Shown here in pieces: positions 1 to 7,566 of a DNA stretch of 12,357 bases (its first letter is position 1; each line of letters opens with the position of its first letter). The stretch is from Jimgerdemannia flammicorona. Lineage: Eukaryota; Mucoromycota; Endogonomycetes; Endogonales; Endogonaceae. The DNA is taken from assembly GCA_003990745.1 (NCBI GenBank), contig RBNI01005597.1:1-12357 (forward strand), read 5' to 3'. The notes under the pieces were generated by a model. That model saw only the letters and a program-made list of their open reading frames with translations, was not told where the DNA came from and made no database searches. Both the position numbers and the translations under genes were made by a program.

Positions 1-2
1 CA

Positions 3-215
3 GAAAAAGAAGAGGAGCAACAGAGAGTCTACCAGTCCTCTGTCCGCATTCAAGCTGTTCAAGGGTTGGAGAATGTTGTTGAAGATGACTGGCCACTTTT
101 CTACCCCCTCACCTCTTGGCCGGCGCTTCCCCCTTTTGAGGAGAGATATGATGAAGAAGAAATCTTAACCCAGCAAGATTTGCCCGCTGTGGATGAAGGG
201 TACTATTTCCTCTAA
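3..215 (+). CDS. C-terminal end of an unrecognised acidic ORF, cut by the window edge
   Basis: A reading frame is open from the first complete codon in the window to TAA at 213-215 and encodes 70 residues. It is rich in Glu and Asp near its start and again near its end, with a Trp/Pro-rich middle that includes PLFYPLTSWPALPPFEE. The start lies outside the window. No family was recognised. It sits just before a minisatellite and a TATA/AATAAA pair, which would suit the tail of a retroelement polyprotein (gag or pol) followed by its 3' LTR. That role is inferred from position alone. Composition and codon use are GC-normal and contrast with the AT-rich block that starts 1 kb downstream. Confidence 0.4.
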   Translation, partial: EKEEEQQRVYQSSVRIQAVQGLENVVEDDWPLFYPLTSWPALPPFEERYDEEEILTQQDLPAVDEGYYFL

Positions 216-279
216 AAAGACCAACCCATCCGCCCTGAGAATTGTGCAGCCTTCACGTCAGCATTTCGTCAGCAAGCCC

Positions 280-472
280 GAATCCAGCGTTGCTATCCAG
301 TACCACCGTTTTCAGCGTTTTGTCAGCAAGTCCGAATCCAGCGTTGCTACCCTCCACAACCATTTCTGGCAACAATCAGCACTCCTGTCTGCTCATCTGA
401 ATCCAGCGTTGCTATCCAGTACCACCGTTTTCAGCATTTTGTCAGCAAGTCCGAATCCAGCATTGCTATCCC
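280..472 (+). repeat. Higher-order direct repeat with four GAATCCAGC cores
   Basis: The motif gaatccagcgttgcta occurs at 280, 334, 399 and 453 (the last copy has cattgcta), with spacings of 54, 65 and 54 bp. The segments 280-353 and 399-472 are nearly identical direct repeats 119 bp apart, separated by a diverged spacer. The repeat happens to be open in one frame (193-534), giving a Ser/Pro-rich translation. I regard this as a repeat shadow and not as a gene. Confidence 0.85.
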
Positions 473-601
473 CTACAACCCAATCCATAGTAAACAATAG
501 CCTGCACCTCGCATCGTGCAAGCCAATAGTATAGCAAAGTTTGCCACAACATAGTATACCTTAGCCTTAGTTACGCCCCCCCCCCATAGCTAGAAAACTT
601 G

Positions 602-633
602 TATAAATAACCCATATCCTTAGAGTAAATAAA
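602..633 (+). promoter_or_regulatory. TATA box followed by AATAAA signal (LTR-like core)
   Basis: tataaataa at 602-610 is followed about 20 bp later by aataaa at 628-633. The tight pairing of a promoter core with a polyadenylation signal is typical of an LTR U3/R junction and unusual for a host gene. The assignment rests on these short motifs only. Confidence 0.3.
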
Positions 634-805
634 GCCTCAGTCAGATTGTGTTTAAAAGTCAGACAGTTTTACAGAGAAAACACACTGCCTCCAAGAGACC
701 GGATAAATTCTGAGAACAAGATAACAACCTAGAGCAACGGATCGCTCGGAAGTTTGAGTTAAAGAATTTTCTCTTGCCACAGAAAGAAAACGTTGCCCGA
801 CCACC

Positions 806-935
806 GCCATTCGAGACCGCCATTCGAGACCGCCATTTGAGACCGCCATTCGAGACCGCCATTCGAGACTGCCATTCGAGACCGCCATTCGAGACCGCCA
901 TTCGAGACCGCCATTCGAGACCGCCATTCAAGATT
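806..935 (+). repeat. 13-bp minisatellite, about ten copies
   Basis: Tandem copies of gccattcgagacc start at 806, 819, 832, 845, 858, 871, 884, 897, 910 and 923. Nine are complete or carry a single substitution, and the last (923-935) is degenerate. The differences seen are transitions (ttcga to tttga, gacc to gact, ttcgagacc to ttcaagatt). Because 13 is not a multiple of three, the array reads the same 13-residue cycle in every frame of a strand. This explains several overlapping open frames on both strands here. Confidence 0.95.
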
Positions 936-1442
936 CAAGACCCGGAAACCCAAGGAACCCAAGTTATCCAGCCAAAGGATACTAGACCGCCAAAGACCGA
1001 CCCGCCAGCCATCGACATCCTGAGCCAACGAACAATTGAAGTCCTGCTATTATCGATTACCGCATAAATCGAACGACCTGTCACGTGACCATCTACCCGC
1101 GAACGTCACCAATGCCTTCAGTTATACATTGTGCCCTTCACCTTGAGTCGTGCCTGAAGAGCATCGGAAGAGAAAAAGGGATACAAACCCGACGTTACAA
1201 TAGATTAATTTATTATAGACTATTGACTTGGCAGAGAAGGTAGTGTATTGTCTGGTTATTTTTCTGTTAGTGTATAGATCCATTTTGATCAGGGCTTAGT
1301 GAAAAAGAAAGTTGATAGAATGGGAGAATATTATTTAGAGTTGAGGAGAGTACTATATTTCTCTTATTAGGTAAGTATTGATTCTGAATATCTACTGGCT
1401 GCTGGGGCTCTGATATCTGGTATACTACTTGAATTTTTCTGC

Positions 1443-1691
1443 TTAGATAGTAAAGAGATTGTTGAAGATAACTAAAGACTAGATTTGGAATAAAAGGAGA
1501 AGTCAGATTGGTTATATGGTCCTAGTGACTCTGATGAGTAGGAGAGGGATTACTCTGATAGACTTTCTGAAGAGGTTGTACTGCCATAGAGCTTAGTGGT
1601 TAAAGAGAGCTGTCAAGCTATAAAGAGATAGATGATTACTATTGATATAGAGGGTCTGGGAGGTGAGGGTCTCCCCTAGAGAATACTTTAG
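1443..1691 (+). pseudogene. Decayed acidic coding frame inside the AT-rich block
   Basis: One frame reads as Glu/Asp/Ser-rich protein interrupted only by TAA and TAG codons (1473, 1491, 1539, 1587, 1629, 1677, 1689). Between these stops are stretches such as KEKSDWLYGPSDSDE and ERDYSDRLSEEVVLP. Every interruption can be derived from CAA or CAG by a single C-to-T change, which is the usual outcome of RIP. The acidic character could suit a gag-like or chromatin-type protein, but no family was recognised. The frame could also be chance in a purine-rich strand. Confidence 0.3.
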
Positions 1692-2704
1692 TAATTTACT
1701 ATCTATAGTTAAATTGAGAGATAGTTGATATATAGTACTAGAGATTCTGATAGAAAGTGGTAGAAGGTACTTACTATATTAGTTTATACTAGTATAGTGA
1801 TAAGAGTGTGGTCTAATAGGGTCCTACAATGTGGGGGTACTAAGACCAGCTCCTGTTTAATAGTATACTTCTAGTAGACTTTAATATTAGTGATAGTATT
1901 CGGTATTAGTAAGGGGTGGGTCAGGATTTTTGTCTAGTGGGTTGACAGATGGCAGATATTGAGAAGGCTAAGAACTAGACTAGAGTCTGATCTTAGAGAA
2001 CTAAGATGTGGGTATGAATTCCTCCAAAGTTTTGAATAGTATAATGATATATCTTGAGAAGAAATATTATATTGAACTTTGGTTAGGATATTTGATAGTA
2101 GAGAGAGGTTTTAGATATAAGGACTACTTTAATATAAAGCAGAAGAGAGAAATTATACAGATATCTAAATATTGGCTGAATGAGAATATATAAGATACTT
2201 GATGATTTCTGAGAGAAGATTGAGAATTATCTGAGAGTGAGGCAGCATATTGATGAGATTAGAGATAAAAGGAGTGATTTGAAGAAGAGGTCAGTAGGGT
2301 GTACTGGTAATATGTAACTCACTATTGAATGGATATTAGTAATATAGATGAAGTTGGCTGAATACTGACTATATATATTTGAGAATAGAAGACAGATAGT
2401 CTTAGAGAAAAAGATGGTAAGATGAAAGGAGCTAATAGTGGACATTCTATCAGAATAGTGAAAGAGATAGAGCTCTTAGGGTGGTTGCTATCAGTATCTA
2501 GTAGAAAGAATTTATAAGAAAAATAGTAAACAGATTATAGTGATTAATAGTATAGTTGTATTTAAGAGAAAAAAGATAGAAAAGAAGAAGTATATTAGAG
2601 TAAAATAGAGTAAGATGAATCAGATTGAGCTATTGATATAGTATGAGTATAATTTATTTATTATAGACTAGTTAATAAAATAAGTCTGAGTAACTATATA
2701 AAGA

Positions 2705-2724
2705 ATATATATATATATATATAT
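2705..2724. repeat. (AT)10 dinucleotide run
   Basis: An uninterrupted at repeat of 20 bp lies in the AT-rich block. Confidence 0.85.
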
Positions 2725-3680
2725 TTATTATAAATTTCATACTTTAGAGTTTATTAATAATTAGTAAAGTTTCAAGAGTACTTAAAGTTAAGATAATATT
2801 TTAGTCAATAATCAGATAAGTAAAAGGAGAATAGATTACTATCTGCTAGATATCTTATATCCAGATCACTATTACTAGATGAATTTATAAGTTATTTAAA
2901 GATAACAAATCAGCTATAGTATATTTCTATAAAGTAGTATCAGAAGATTTTATATATATAAGAAAACACTGTTGAGGAAATATAATTGAGCAGATTATAT
3001 AGTACATATTAAATCTTATAAGAATTGAAGGCTTGAGTGTTTGAATAGATATTTTAGAAATAAAGATTATTTATTTAATAGAAAATTATAATAATTGATC
3101 TGAATTAAAAATAAAAATTAGAAGATAAATATTTGATTATAGTATCTAAATCTGATTTCTGATTAGATAGTATATCTTATAGCTAGTAGTCACTCAATCC
3201 TATAATTATAAAGAAATTTTATTATTATAAGATAAAAAGAAGTCATAAACCTAGTAACTATATAGTTTACAAACTTGTATAAATATCTGAGTATCTATAA
3301 TATATAAATCTTAAATCAAAATAGTTCTAAAGTAATAAGACAAAAGAACTAATAAGCCTTTAGATAAATATACTTCAATTTTATTACTTATATATTTAAA
3401 GAACTTTGAGAAGTCAAGGAAGAAAAGATATTCAAAATAAATAAATCTGATATACTTTTTAGAATATTTATTTACTATAATACAACATTAATTGAAATAA
3501 AAAATAAAAAAAAATATATAATATAAAATATTTACTATTAAATTAAAATTTTATAATACTTTAGTTAGTAAAATAATAAATATAAAATTATCTTTGAAGA
3601 GATAACTAATCTCATTAGTTAGTATTATTAATTATTTAATATCTATTTTATTTTTCTATTTTATTCTTATCTAATTATGC

Positions 3681-3696
3681 AGGGTTAGGGTTAGGG
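3681..3696 (+). repeat. Interstitial telomeric tract AGGG(TTAGGG)2
   Basis: The sequence agggttagggttaggg is the canonical fungal telomere repeat in G-rich orientation. It sits in very AT-rich DNA and is followed at once by tagctaatcctaa, whose end resembles a degenerate CCCTAA unit in the opposite orientation. Plus-strand G/C bias also reverses here, with G kept to the left and C kept to the right. It may be a healed break, a former telomere junction or a chance remnant, and is too short to act as a telomere. Confidence 0.75.
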
Positions 3697-4322
3697 TAGC
3701 TAATCCTAATTCTCTACTCTACTATATTTCAAATATTAATTATATTCCATCTTATCTTAATTATCTATCTTATTTAACTCATTTCACTTGACTCTTCCAT
3801 TTTATTGTTTTTTACTCAATTATTCTATTTTATTTAATTTGTCTATTTCTTCTATCTAATCTCCTATTCTATCTCATTTCAACCATCTACCTTTCTCAAT
3901 TGTTCATCTTATATAATTTATTGATATTATATTTCTTTTTCAGAAATTTCAATTTCTTATTTTGATTTTGGTCATAATTCTAATTCTCTACTCAATAGTC
4001 TTTATTTTATTATTGTTATCACTGTTCTGTATTAAGTATATATTCAATAGTTTATTTACCATTTTAGTCTTAGGCTTATTGCTTCTTCATTTTGAATTTA
4101 TCATGATCGCCAAAATTTGCCTAGGATTAAAGTCACAAAATGGTGTCAAGAAAATTCCGCCTGTCTCTTTGTCCAGCTGAAAACTCCAATAAACAGTTTC
4201 TTGTGGTCTGCTATGCTGGTTGATTGGCCTGGTGCGAACTGACCAGTGTAAACTGTGGAAAGGCCTCTCGTTAGGCTGGAAATTTTCGGAATTGCTCGGG
4301 AAAATGGATATGAATAACGTCC

Positions 4323-4355
4323 AAAAATAAAAATAAAAATAAAATAATAATAATA
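4323..4355. repeat. (AAAAAT)n/(AAT)n microsatellite
   Basis: Runs of aaaaat units grade into aataataata. On the minus strand this would fall just inside a putative intron that follows the exon-like segment 4357-4540. The minus-strand translation through it gives a meaningless Phe/Tyr repeat. Confidence 0.85.
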
Positions 4356-4356
4356 C

Positions 4357-4540
4357 CGTAACAAACAGGGTGACTTTTTGTATGCGCGATTCAGCAACAT
4401 CCCCACTGAGCACTACGTGAACCTTCTTAATTGCCACGATCCAGAGATTTACTTCAACTGTCACAGAAAGAGTGTTGGCATCGTATGTGATTTTGATGGT
4501 TTTGGCGATCTGTTCACTAGGGGATCGCGTTGGTTCCTAT
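4357..4540 (-). pseudogene. Exon-like relic of an unrecognised protein
   Basis: The minus strand is open from a TAG around 4544 (possible 3' splice site) down to a potential donor GTATTA at 4356-4351. The frame has balanced codon use and a beta-strand-like pattern, including TIKITYDANTLSVTVEVNLW. Further downstream on the same strand (about 4090-4260) two competing frames also look partly coding, so more exons or frameshifts are possible. No start, end or family could be set. This is either one exon of an unseen gene or, more likely, a broken fragment at the edge of the AT-rich block. Confidence 0.3.
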
Positions 4541-4709
4541 TTAAGAACAGATTTTAGGCGTTTCGATTGAAAACAAACGTCACAAAATCAAGGCATAGAG
4601 TTCCATGGTTATTTAGATATAAATCGATTTATTACATACAAGGAACGAATATATTTCGTTATTAATCGTCATAAAGTTTAAATTAAATATACTGCCATAT
4701 ACATTTCTG
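4541..4709. other. Intergenic stretch with no gene seen
   Basis: This AT-leaning spacer holds a cctatttaagaac element and several short tta/taa tracts. It lies between the exon-like relic and the 3' end of the zinc cluster gene region, and would hold that gene's 3' untranslated sequence if its original stop was at 4710. Confidence 0.4.
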
Positions 4710-5094
4710 TTATTTTCGCATAGTGTTTGCTCCACCGATGGAGGGAAATCGAGATGCTTCCTTGATAAAAGCCAGCTTCTCGTTCCCCAGCTCCAAAGAT
4801 CTCACATAGTACTTCTGTTTTCCTGATGCGCAATAGGTTTTCGTAATTGCGTAGTGTATTTTTCTAATAGACGAATTCTAAAGTCGATTTTTGCGCAAAA
4901 CCGTTGTTCTTTTTTGTCAGATTCCACACAGCCCTTGATTTCCGACATATGACACAGCACCCGAAGTATATCCAAATACTGTATTCGCAACGCAGGTTCG
5001 CCAACATTCGGTCATTGTCCATTTCCCGCCACCGGGATTTGAGCTGCATGAGATCGGACTATTTCCCCAATCCAGGGAGATACGCCGCGCTACT
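4710..5094 (-). pseudogene. Frame-shifted continuation of the zinc cluster/coiled-coil gene
   Basis: Downstream of the TAG at 5095-5097 coding-like sequence continues on the minus strand but hops between frames. The amphipathic stretch ASDLAKSDRRLEVGDRVARR starts upstream of that stop in another frame, at about 5136. It is followed by SDLMQLKSRWREMDNDRMLA (about 5058-4999, same frame as exon 2). A third frame then runs from about 4990 to 4840 (RIQYLDILRVLCHMSEIKGC), and the last ends at TAA 4710-4712 (LELGNEKLAFIKEASRFPSI). Each piece has normal codon use. The simplest reading is that the original protein extended to 4710 and that several 1-nt indels, or unrecognised introns, broke it. Confidence 0.4.
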
Positions 5095-5999
5095 CTATCT
5101 CCAACCTCCAGCCTCCTGTCCGACTTCGCAAGATCCGACGCCTAATTCGTCTGCACGCCCTCGTCGCCCCTCTATCCTCTCGATGTCGTCTTCTAGCTCT
5201 TTGTTCCGCTTGGCAAGTTCGTCCAGTTCCAACTTGTGTCCCTCGAGCTCGGTCTCTAGGTCTTGATTTCTCACCAACAAACGGGTAATCTCGTTAATGC
5301 TCTTGCGCCCATCGGACTTGAGATCCTTATTGCGCTTCCAAAGCTTGTTAAGCTCGGCGGTTTGACTTTCATTCTCAATCTCTAGCCACAAGTTGCGCGC
5401 CACGAGATCCTTATCGCGCTTCGAACGTTTGTTCAGCTCGGCGGCGTGACTTTTGTTCTCGTTCTCCAGGCATAGATTTCGCGCCACGAGGCGGTCGAGG
5501 GTCCCCTTGTCCGTCTCCAAATCAATGTTGCGCGATTGTAGTTGTTGAAGTTGCCTGGTCATCTCCGCAAGGTCTTGGTTCTTTGAATGGAACATAAAAT
5601 CATTTCCTTCATCTTCATCATAATTTCCGAATTCCACAGTCGTTACTTCTGAGATATATAGATAATTTTTGATGAATATGACAATAATTTAAAATGGTTT
5701 TTATAGATAATTATGAATTTGAGAACGTGGAACATACCGCAATCGGCATGAGATTTCTTTGGTCTTTTCGCGGCCAATTCTTCCGATGCCACTGGCGATG
5801 GCACACTCTTCTGTATATTGGAACGATCATAGGAGCAAATTTTTTCCAGGCCTCGGCATCGTGAGCAAGGCTCGTTTTTATCGCAAAATTTCCTGCTCTT
5901 ATTGCAATTATTGCATCGCTGTTTGGTTGGCTTGCCTTTTCTCGATGGGAGGTCGGCGACATATTGTGGGGTTTCATTAAAGAACTGGTAATGATCCAT
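5095..5999 (-). CDS. Zn2Cys6 zinc cluster protein with long coiled coil (two exons)
   Basis: The likely product is a nuclear DNA-binding transcription regulator of the fungal Gal4-type family. Exon 1 is 5738-5999 and exon 2 is 5095-5648; they join to 271 codons. ATG 5999 is the first Met after an in-frame TGA about 60 bp upstream. Residues 29-55 hold the six Cys (29, 32, 39, 45, 48, 55) in exact CX2CX6CX5CX2CX6C spacing, with basic residues between. A KRPKK cluster (78-82) could be a nuclear localisation signal. From about residue 115 to 250 the protein is a Glu/Lys/Leu-rich coiled coil with three 28-residue repeats, expected to dimerise. The usual fungal-specific middle homology domain is absent, so the protein is far shorter than typical family members. 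Sequence beyond the stop suggests the C terminus was once longer. The target DNA is unknown. Confidence 0.75.
5197..5490 (-). repeat. Three 84-bp in-frame repeats encoding a 28-residue coiled-coil unit
   Basis: Copy 1 (5490-5407) and copy 2 (5406-5323) are adjacent and begin LVARNLCLENEN and LVARNLWLEIEN. Copy 3 (5280-5197) begins LLVRNQDLETEL, follows a 14-residue spacer (two heptads), and keeps the L/RN/LE/EL/KRNK positions. Twenty-eight residues make four heptads, so the duplications preserve coiled-coil register. In the protein the copies span about residues 141-168, 169-196 and 211-238. Confidence 0.7.
5649..5737 (-). other. Intron of the zinc cluster gene (89 bp, phase 1)
   Basis: The minus-strand donor is G|GTATGT and the acceptor is ATCTCAG|AAG. 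Joining the exons turns the split codon into GAA and keeps the frame into the acidic segment FGNYDEDEG before the coiled coil. The intron is AT-rich, unlike both exons, and without splicing exon 1 would run to an early stop. Length and signals are typical of filamentous fungi. Confidence 0.75.
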
Positions 6000-6045
6000 G
6001 ATTCGTCTAGTATTTCGCGTGCCAACTTTGTCTTCCTCAACAAGG

Positions 6046-6054
6046 TTATATATA
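6046..6054 (-). promoter_or_regulatory. TATA-like element upstream of the zinc cluster gene
   Basis: The minus strand reads TATATATAA about 47 nt before ATG 5999. It could serve as a core promoter, though the short distance would leave a very short leader. AT-rich words are common nearby, so support is weak. Confidence 0.3.
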
Positions 6055-6551
6055 CATCGTCAAGGCGGCCCCACATTCCTATAGTACTTCCATGGCGGCT
6101 TCCATATAGCGAAATTGGCCGAAGACGACTTAAAAGGTGACGACTTTATAATGTTACTTTTTTCCTTTTTTTAAGTCATACAAAGCCACTAGAGAGAAAA
6201 TTCTTAACGGGGCCGGCTTATTAGGTGATATACAATTGGAGGTTCATGCGATTTTAATTAAATGAACCATAAAGCACACGTATGTACAAATATGTAGCTG
6301 TCGTGGACCAATACTATCACTTTTCCCCTATGCGGTGTCCGATTACAAGCCAAAGCCCCATTATTGTCGAATAACGGGGAATGTTCAATATTGGCAACTT
6401 AACGGCCTGCAGTCGTGGATTTGGCCAGATCCGAGGGCGATCAATTCCGATATTCCATTTCCAGTAGCTTGACAATCGTGCGAAAACAACGGGTCTGAAT
6501 AAAATACTTTTATTGTCTTACAGCACTACAGAAAAGGTAGCCGAAGGAGCC
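6055..6551. other. Spacer without a clear gene
   Basis: The region is mixed in composition and includes an AT-rich stretch with T runs near 6140-6170. On the minus strand about 6310-6550 reads in short coding-like pieces broken by stops (for example NNGALACNRTPHRGKVIVLV), possibly the tail of the relic immediately upstream on that strand. No intact gene or RNA was found. Confidence 0.4.
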
Positions 6552-6893
6552 TCATGCCCATTCAAGTAATTTGGTCTCGTGGTTGACTTCGTTGTGCCCT
6601 GCAGGTATTTCGACATCGCCTCCACCTCCTTTTATATTTTCGGCAAAAGAGCAGCAGCCAATTTTAGGTAAAACCGTTTGGCCGAGATTGTGCGGTCAGC
6701 GGCTCCTAATCTGGTGGCGGTATGCCCAATTCAACACTTCTTCCGAAACACTGGCCACCTTCGGCAGAATTTTCTTGGCACCAGACTCTTCTCCTTCGCA
6801 CCGTCTGTTTCAACTGTTCACTCGTCCCGCGTAACTGGAGCGCTGCAACTATCCAAGATGGTCAACTCAATGGCGGATATTCCACGTGTGGGA
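6552..6893 (-). pseudogene. Relic with weak resemblance to fumarylacetoacetate hydrolase family
   Basis: The minus strand reads as eroded protein in two frames. An upstream piece (about 6893-6790, with ISAIELTILDSCSAPVTRDE before a TGA) is followed, in another frame, by ILPKVASVSEEVLNWAYRHQ, a TGA at 6696-6698 that would be CGA, then SFAENIKGGGGDVEIPAG and NEVNHETKLLEW to TGA 6552-6554. The order of an (N)Y..H-like motif, a P...F block, GD.xIP and a (Y/H)ExxL metal-ligand-like motif recalls the N-terminal part of FAH-family hydrolases. The match is from memory and partial; the conserved downstream motifs were not found. Codon use is fungal-like. It cannot make a working enzyme. Confidence 0.25.
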
Positions 6894-6959
6894 ATACAGG
6901 TTTCTTACAATGAAAGATCAAATTTGGCCAATATCCGACATTTAATTCTGTAAGTAATT

Positions 6960-7152
6960 ATATTAAGACTACGAAAATAGTGCGGTCCATACCAGTGCCA
7001 CAATAATATGCATATTAAGGCATCTTTATCATAAAAATTTCCATATACTACAACGATAACAGACAACTATATTACAATATTTTGCGGACCAATTACCTAA
7101 ACACATCGAATATATATCAGCCTTGGAATTTAAAATTTATGATAGTAATACT
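6960..7152. other. AT-rich spacer, nothing recognised
   Basis: Short AT-rich sequence lies between two minus-strand relics, with stops in all frames. No promoter or RNA features stand out. Confidence 0.4.
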
Positions 7153-7566
7153 TCATTTCATGTCAGCGACATGACATGCCTCTACTATTTCCTTACGAAT
7201 CATTAAACCGGTCCATATTGTTTCAGCAATTGGTGCAATTTAACCATCACTGTTAATGCCGAACTTCCTAATTGCGTTCATTTCAGGTTTCACACCTTAA
7301 AATGATGGCTGATCCCGCTTGTGAACCGGAATCCCGATTTCTGTGAATACAACACCACAAATTTTATTTTCACCAATGCTTTGCACATCCTCACGCCGAA
7401 TTTAATCTGAATTTTTGGTTGTCGATATTGAGATATCTCCGACGAGTTTCTTTGTTTCTTATTGACTCTTGCCTTCCTACACCGCCTGCGACATCGAAAG
7501 GATTCAGACTTTGCCTACCTGTTCCTCATCCATTGTGTGCAGTCGTCAATGGATAGCGATCTCTCA
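7153..7566 (-). pseudogene. Eroded reading frame of an unrecognised protein
   Basis: One uninterrupted minus-strand frame, needing no frameshift, runs about 138 codons. Its stops are TGA twice before codon ATG 7494, then TAG 7477-7479, TAA 7459-7461, TAA 7402-7404, TAA 7297-7299 and TAA 7240-7242, ending at TGA 7153-7155. Between them are protein-like segments such as KLVGDISISTTKNSD, NKICGVVFTEIGIPVHKRDQ and IAPIAETIWTGLMIRKEIVE. Nearly all stops can derive from CAA, CAG or CGA by C-to-T changes, suggesting point mutation as the main inactivating force. I do not recognise the family. Confidence 0.4.

Larger units (their letters stand above)
1..1199 (+). mobile_element. Possible 3' end of an LTR-type retroelement
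   Basis: An ORF end is followed by a long non-coding stretch holding internal repeats, a TATA-like box (gtataaata at about 601), an AATAAA signal (628-633), a C10 run (576-585) and an E-box palindrome GTCACGTGAC (1080-1089). TATA followed closely by a polyadenylation signal is the usual U3/R arrangement of fungal LTRs. The segment ends near acgttaca (1192-1199), where composition changes abruptly. No second LTR, primer binding site or target duplication can be tested in this window, so the boundaries and the class are inference. Confidence 0.28.
1200..4107. other. AT-rich, CpG-depleted block (RIP-like decayed DNA)
   Basis: From the end of the LTR-like segment to position 4108 I find only one CpG, at 1901-1902, whereas CpG is common on both sides. 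The plus strand is poor in C and keeps G from about 1260 to 2640. It becomes extremely A/T-rich around 3000-3660, then poor in G and C-containing from about 3700 to 4060. TAG and TAA are very frequent. The longest frame starting at ATG (2008-2193, 61 codons, Lys/Ile/Tyr-rich) is not convincingly a gene. The pattern fits repeat-induced C-to-T mutation or methylation-driven deamination of old repeats. No intact gene was seen. Confidence 0.8.

Noticed and set aside
193..534. 113-codon plus-strand frame, Ser/Pro-rich
   Set aside because: It lies over the 119-bp higher-order repeat and starts inside the upstream ORF. The translation only mirrors the DNA repeat.
652..1067. Several open frames on both strands
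   Set aside because: All are created by the 13-bp minisatellite, which reads open in every frame.
3681..3696. Functional telomere or chromosome end
   Set aside because: There are only about two and a half units and ordinary sequence continues on both sides.
4904..5266. 120-codon plus-strand frame
   Set aside because: It is antisense to the zinc cluster coiled-coil exon. Its Ser-rich composition is the complement of Glu/Leu codons.
5711..6076. 121-codon minus-strand frame overlapping exon 1
   Set aside because: It lacks any domain, whereas the other frame holds the exact Zn2Cys6 pattern.
6571..6953. Plus-strand frames of 63-91 codons
   Set aside because: They are antisense to the FAH-like relic and show no domain or splice structure.
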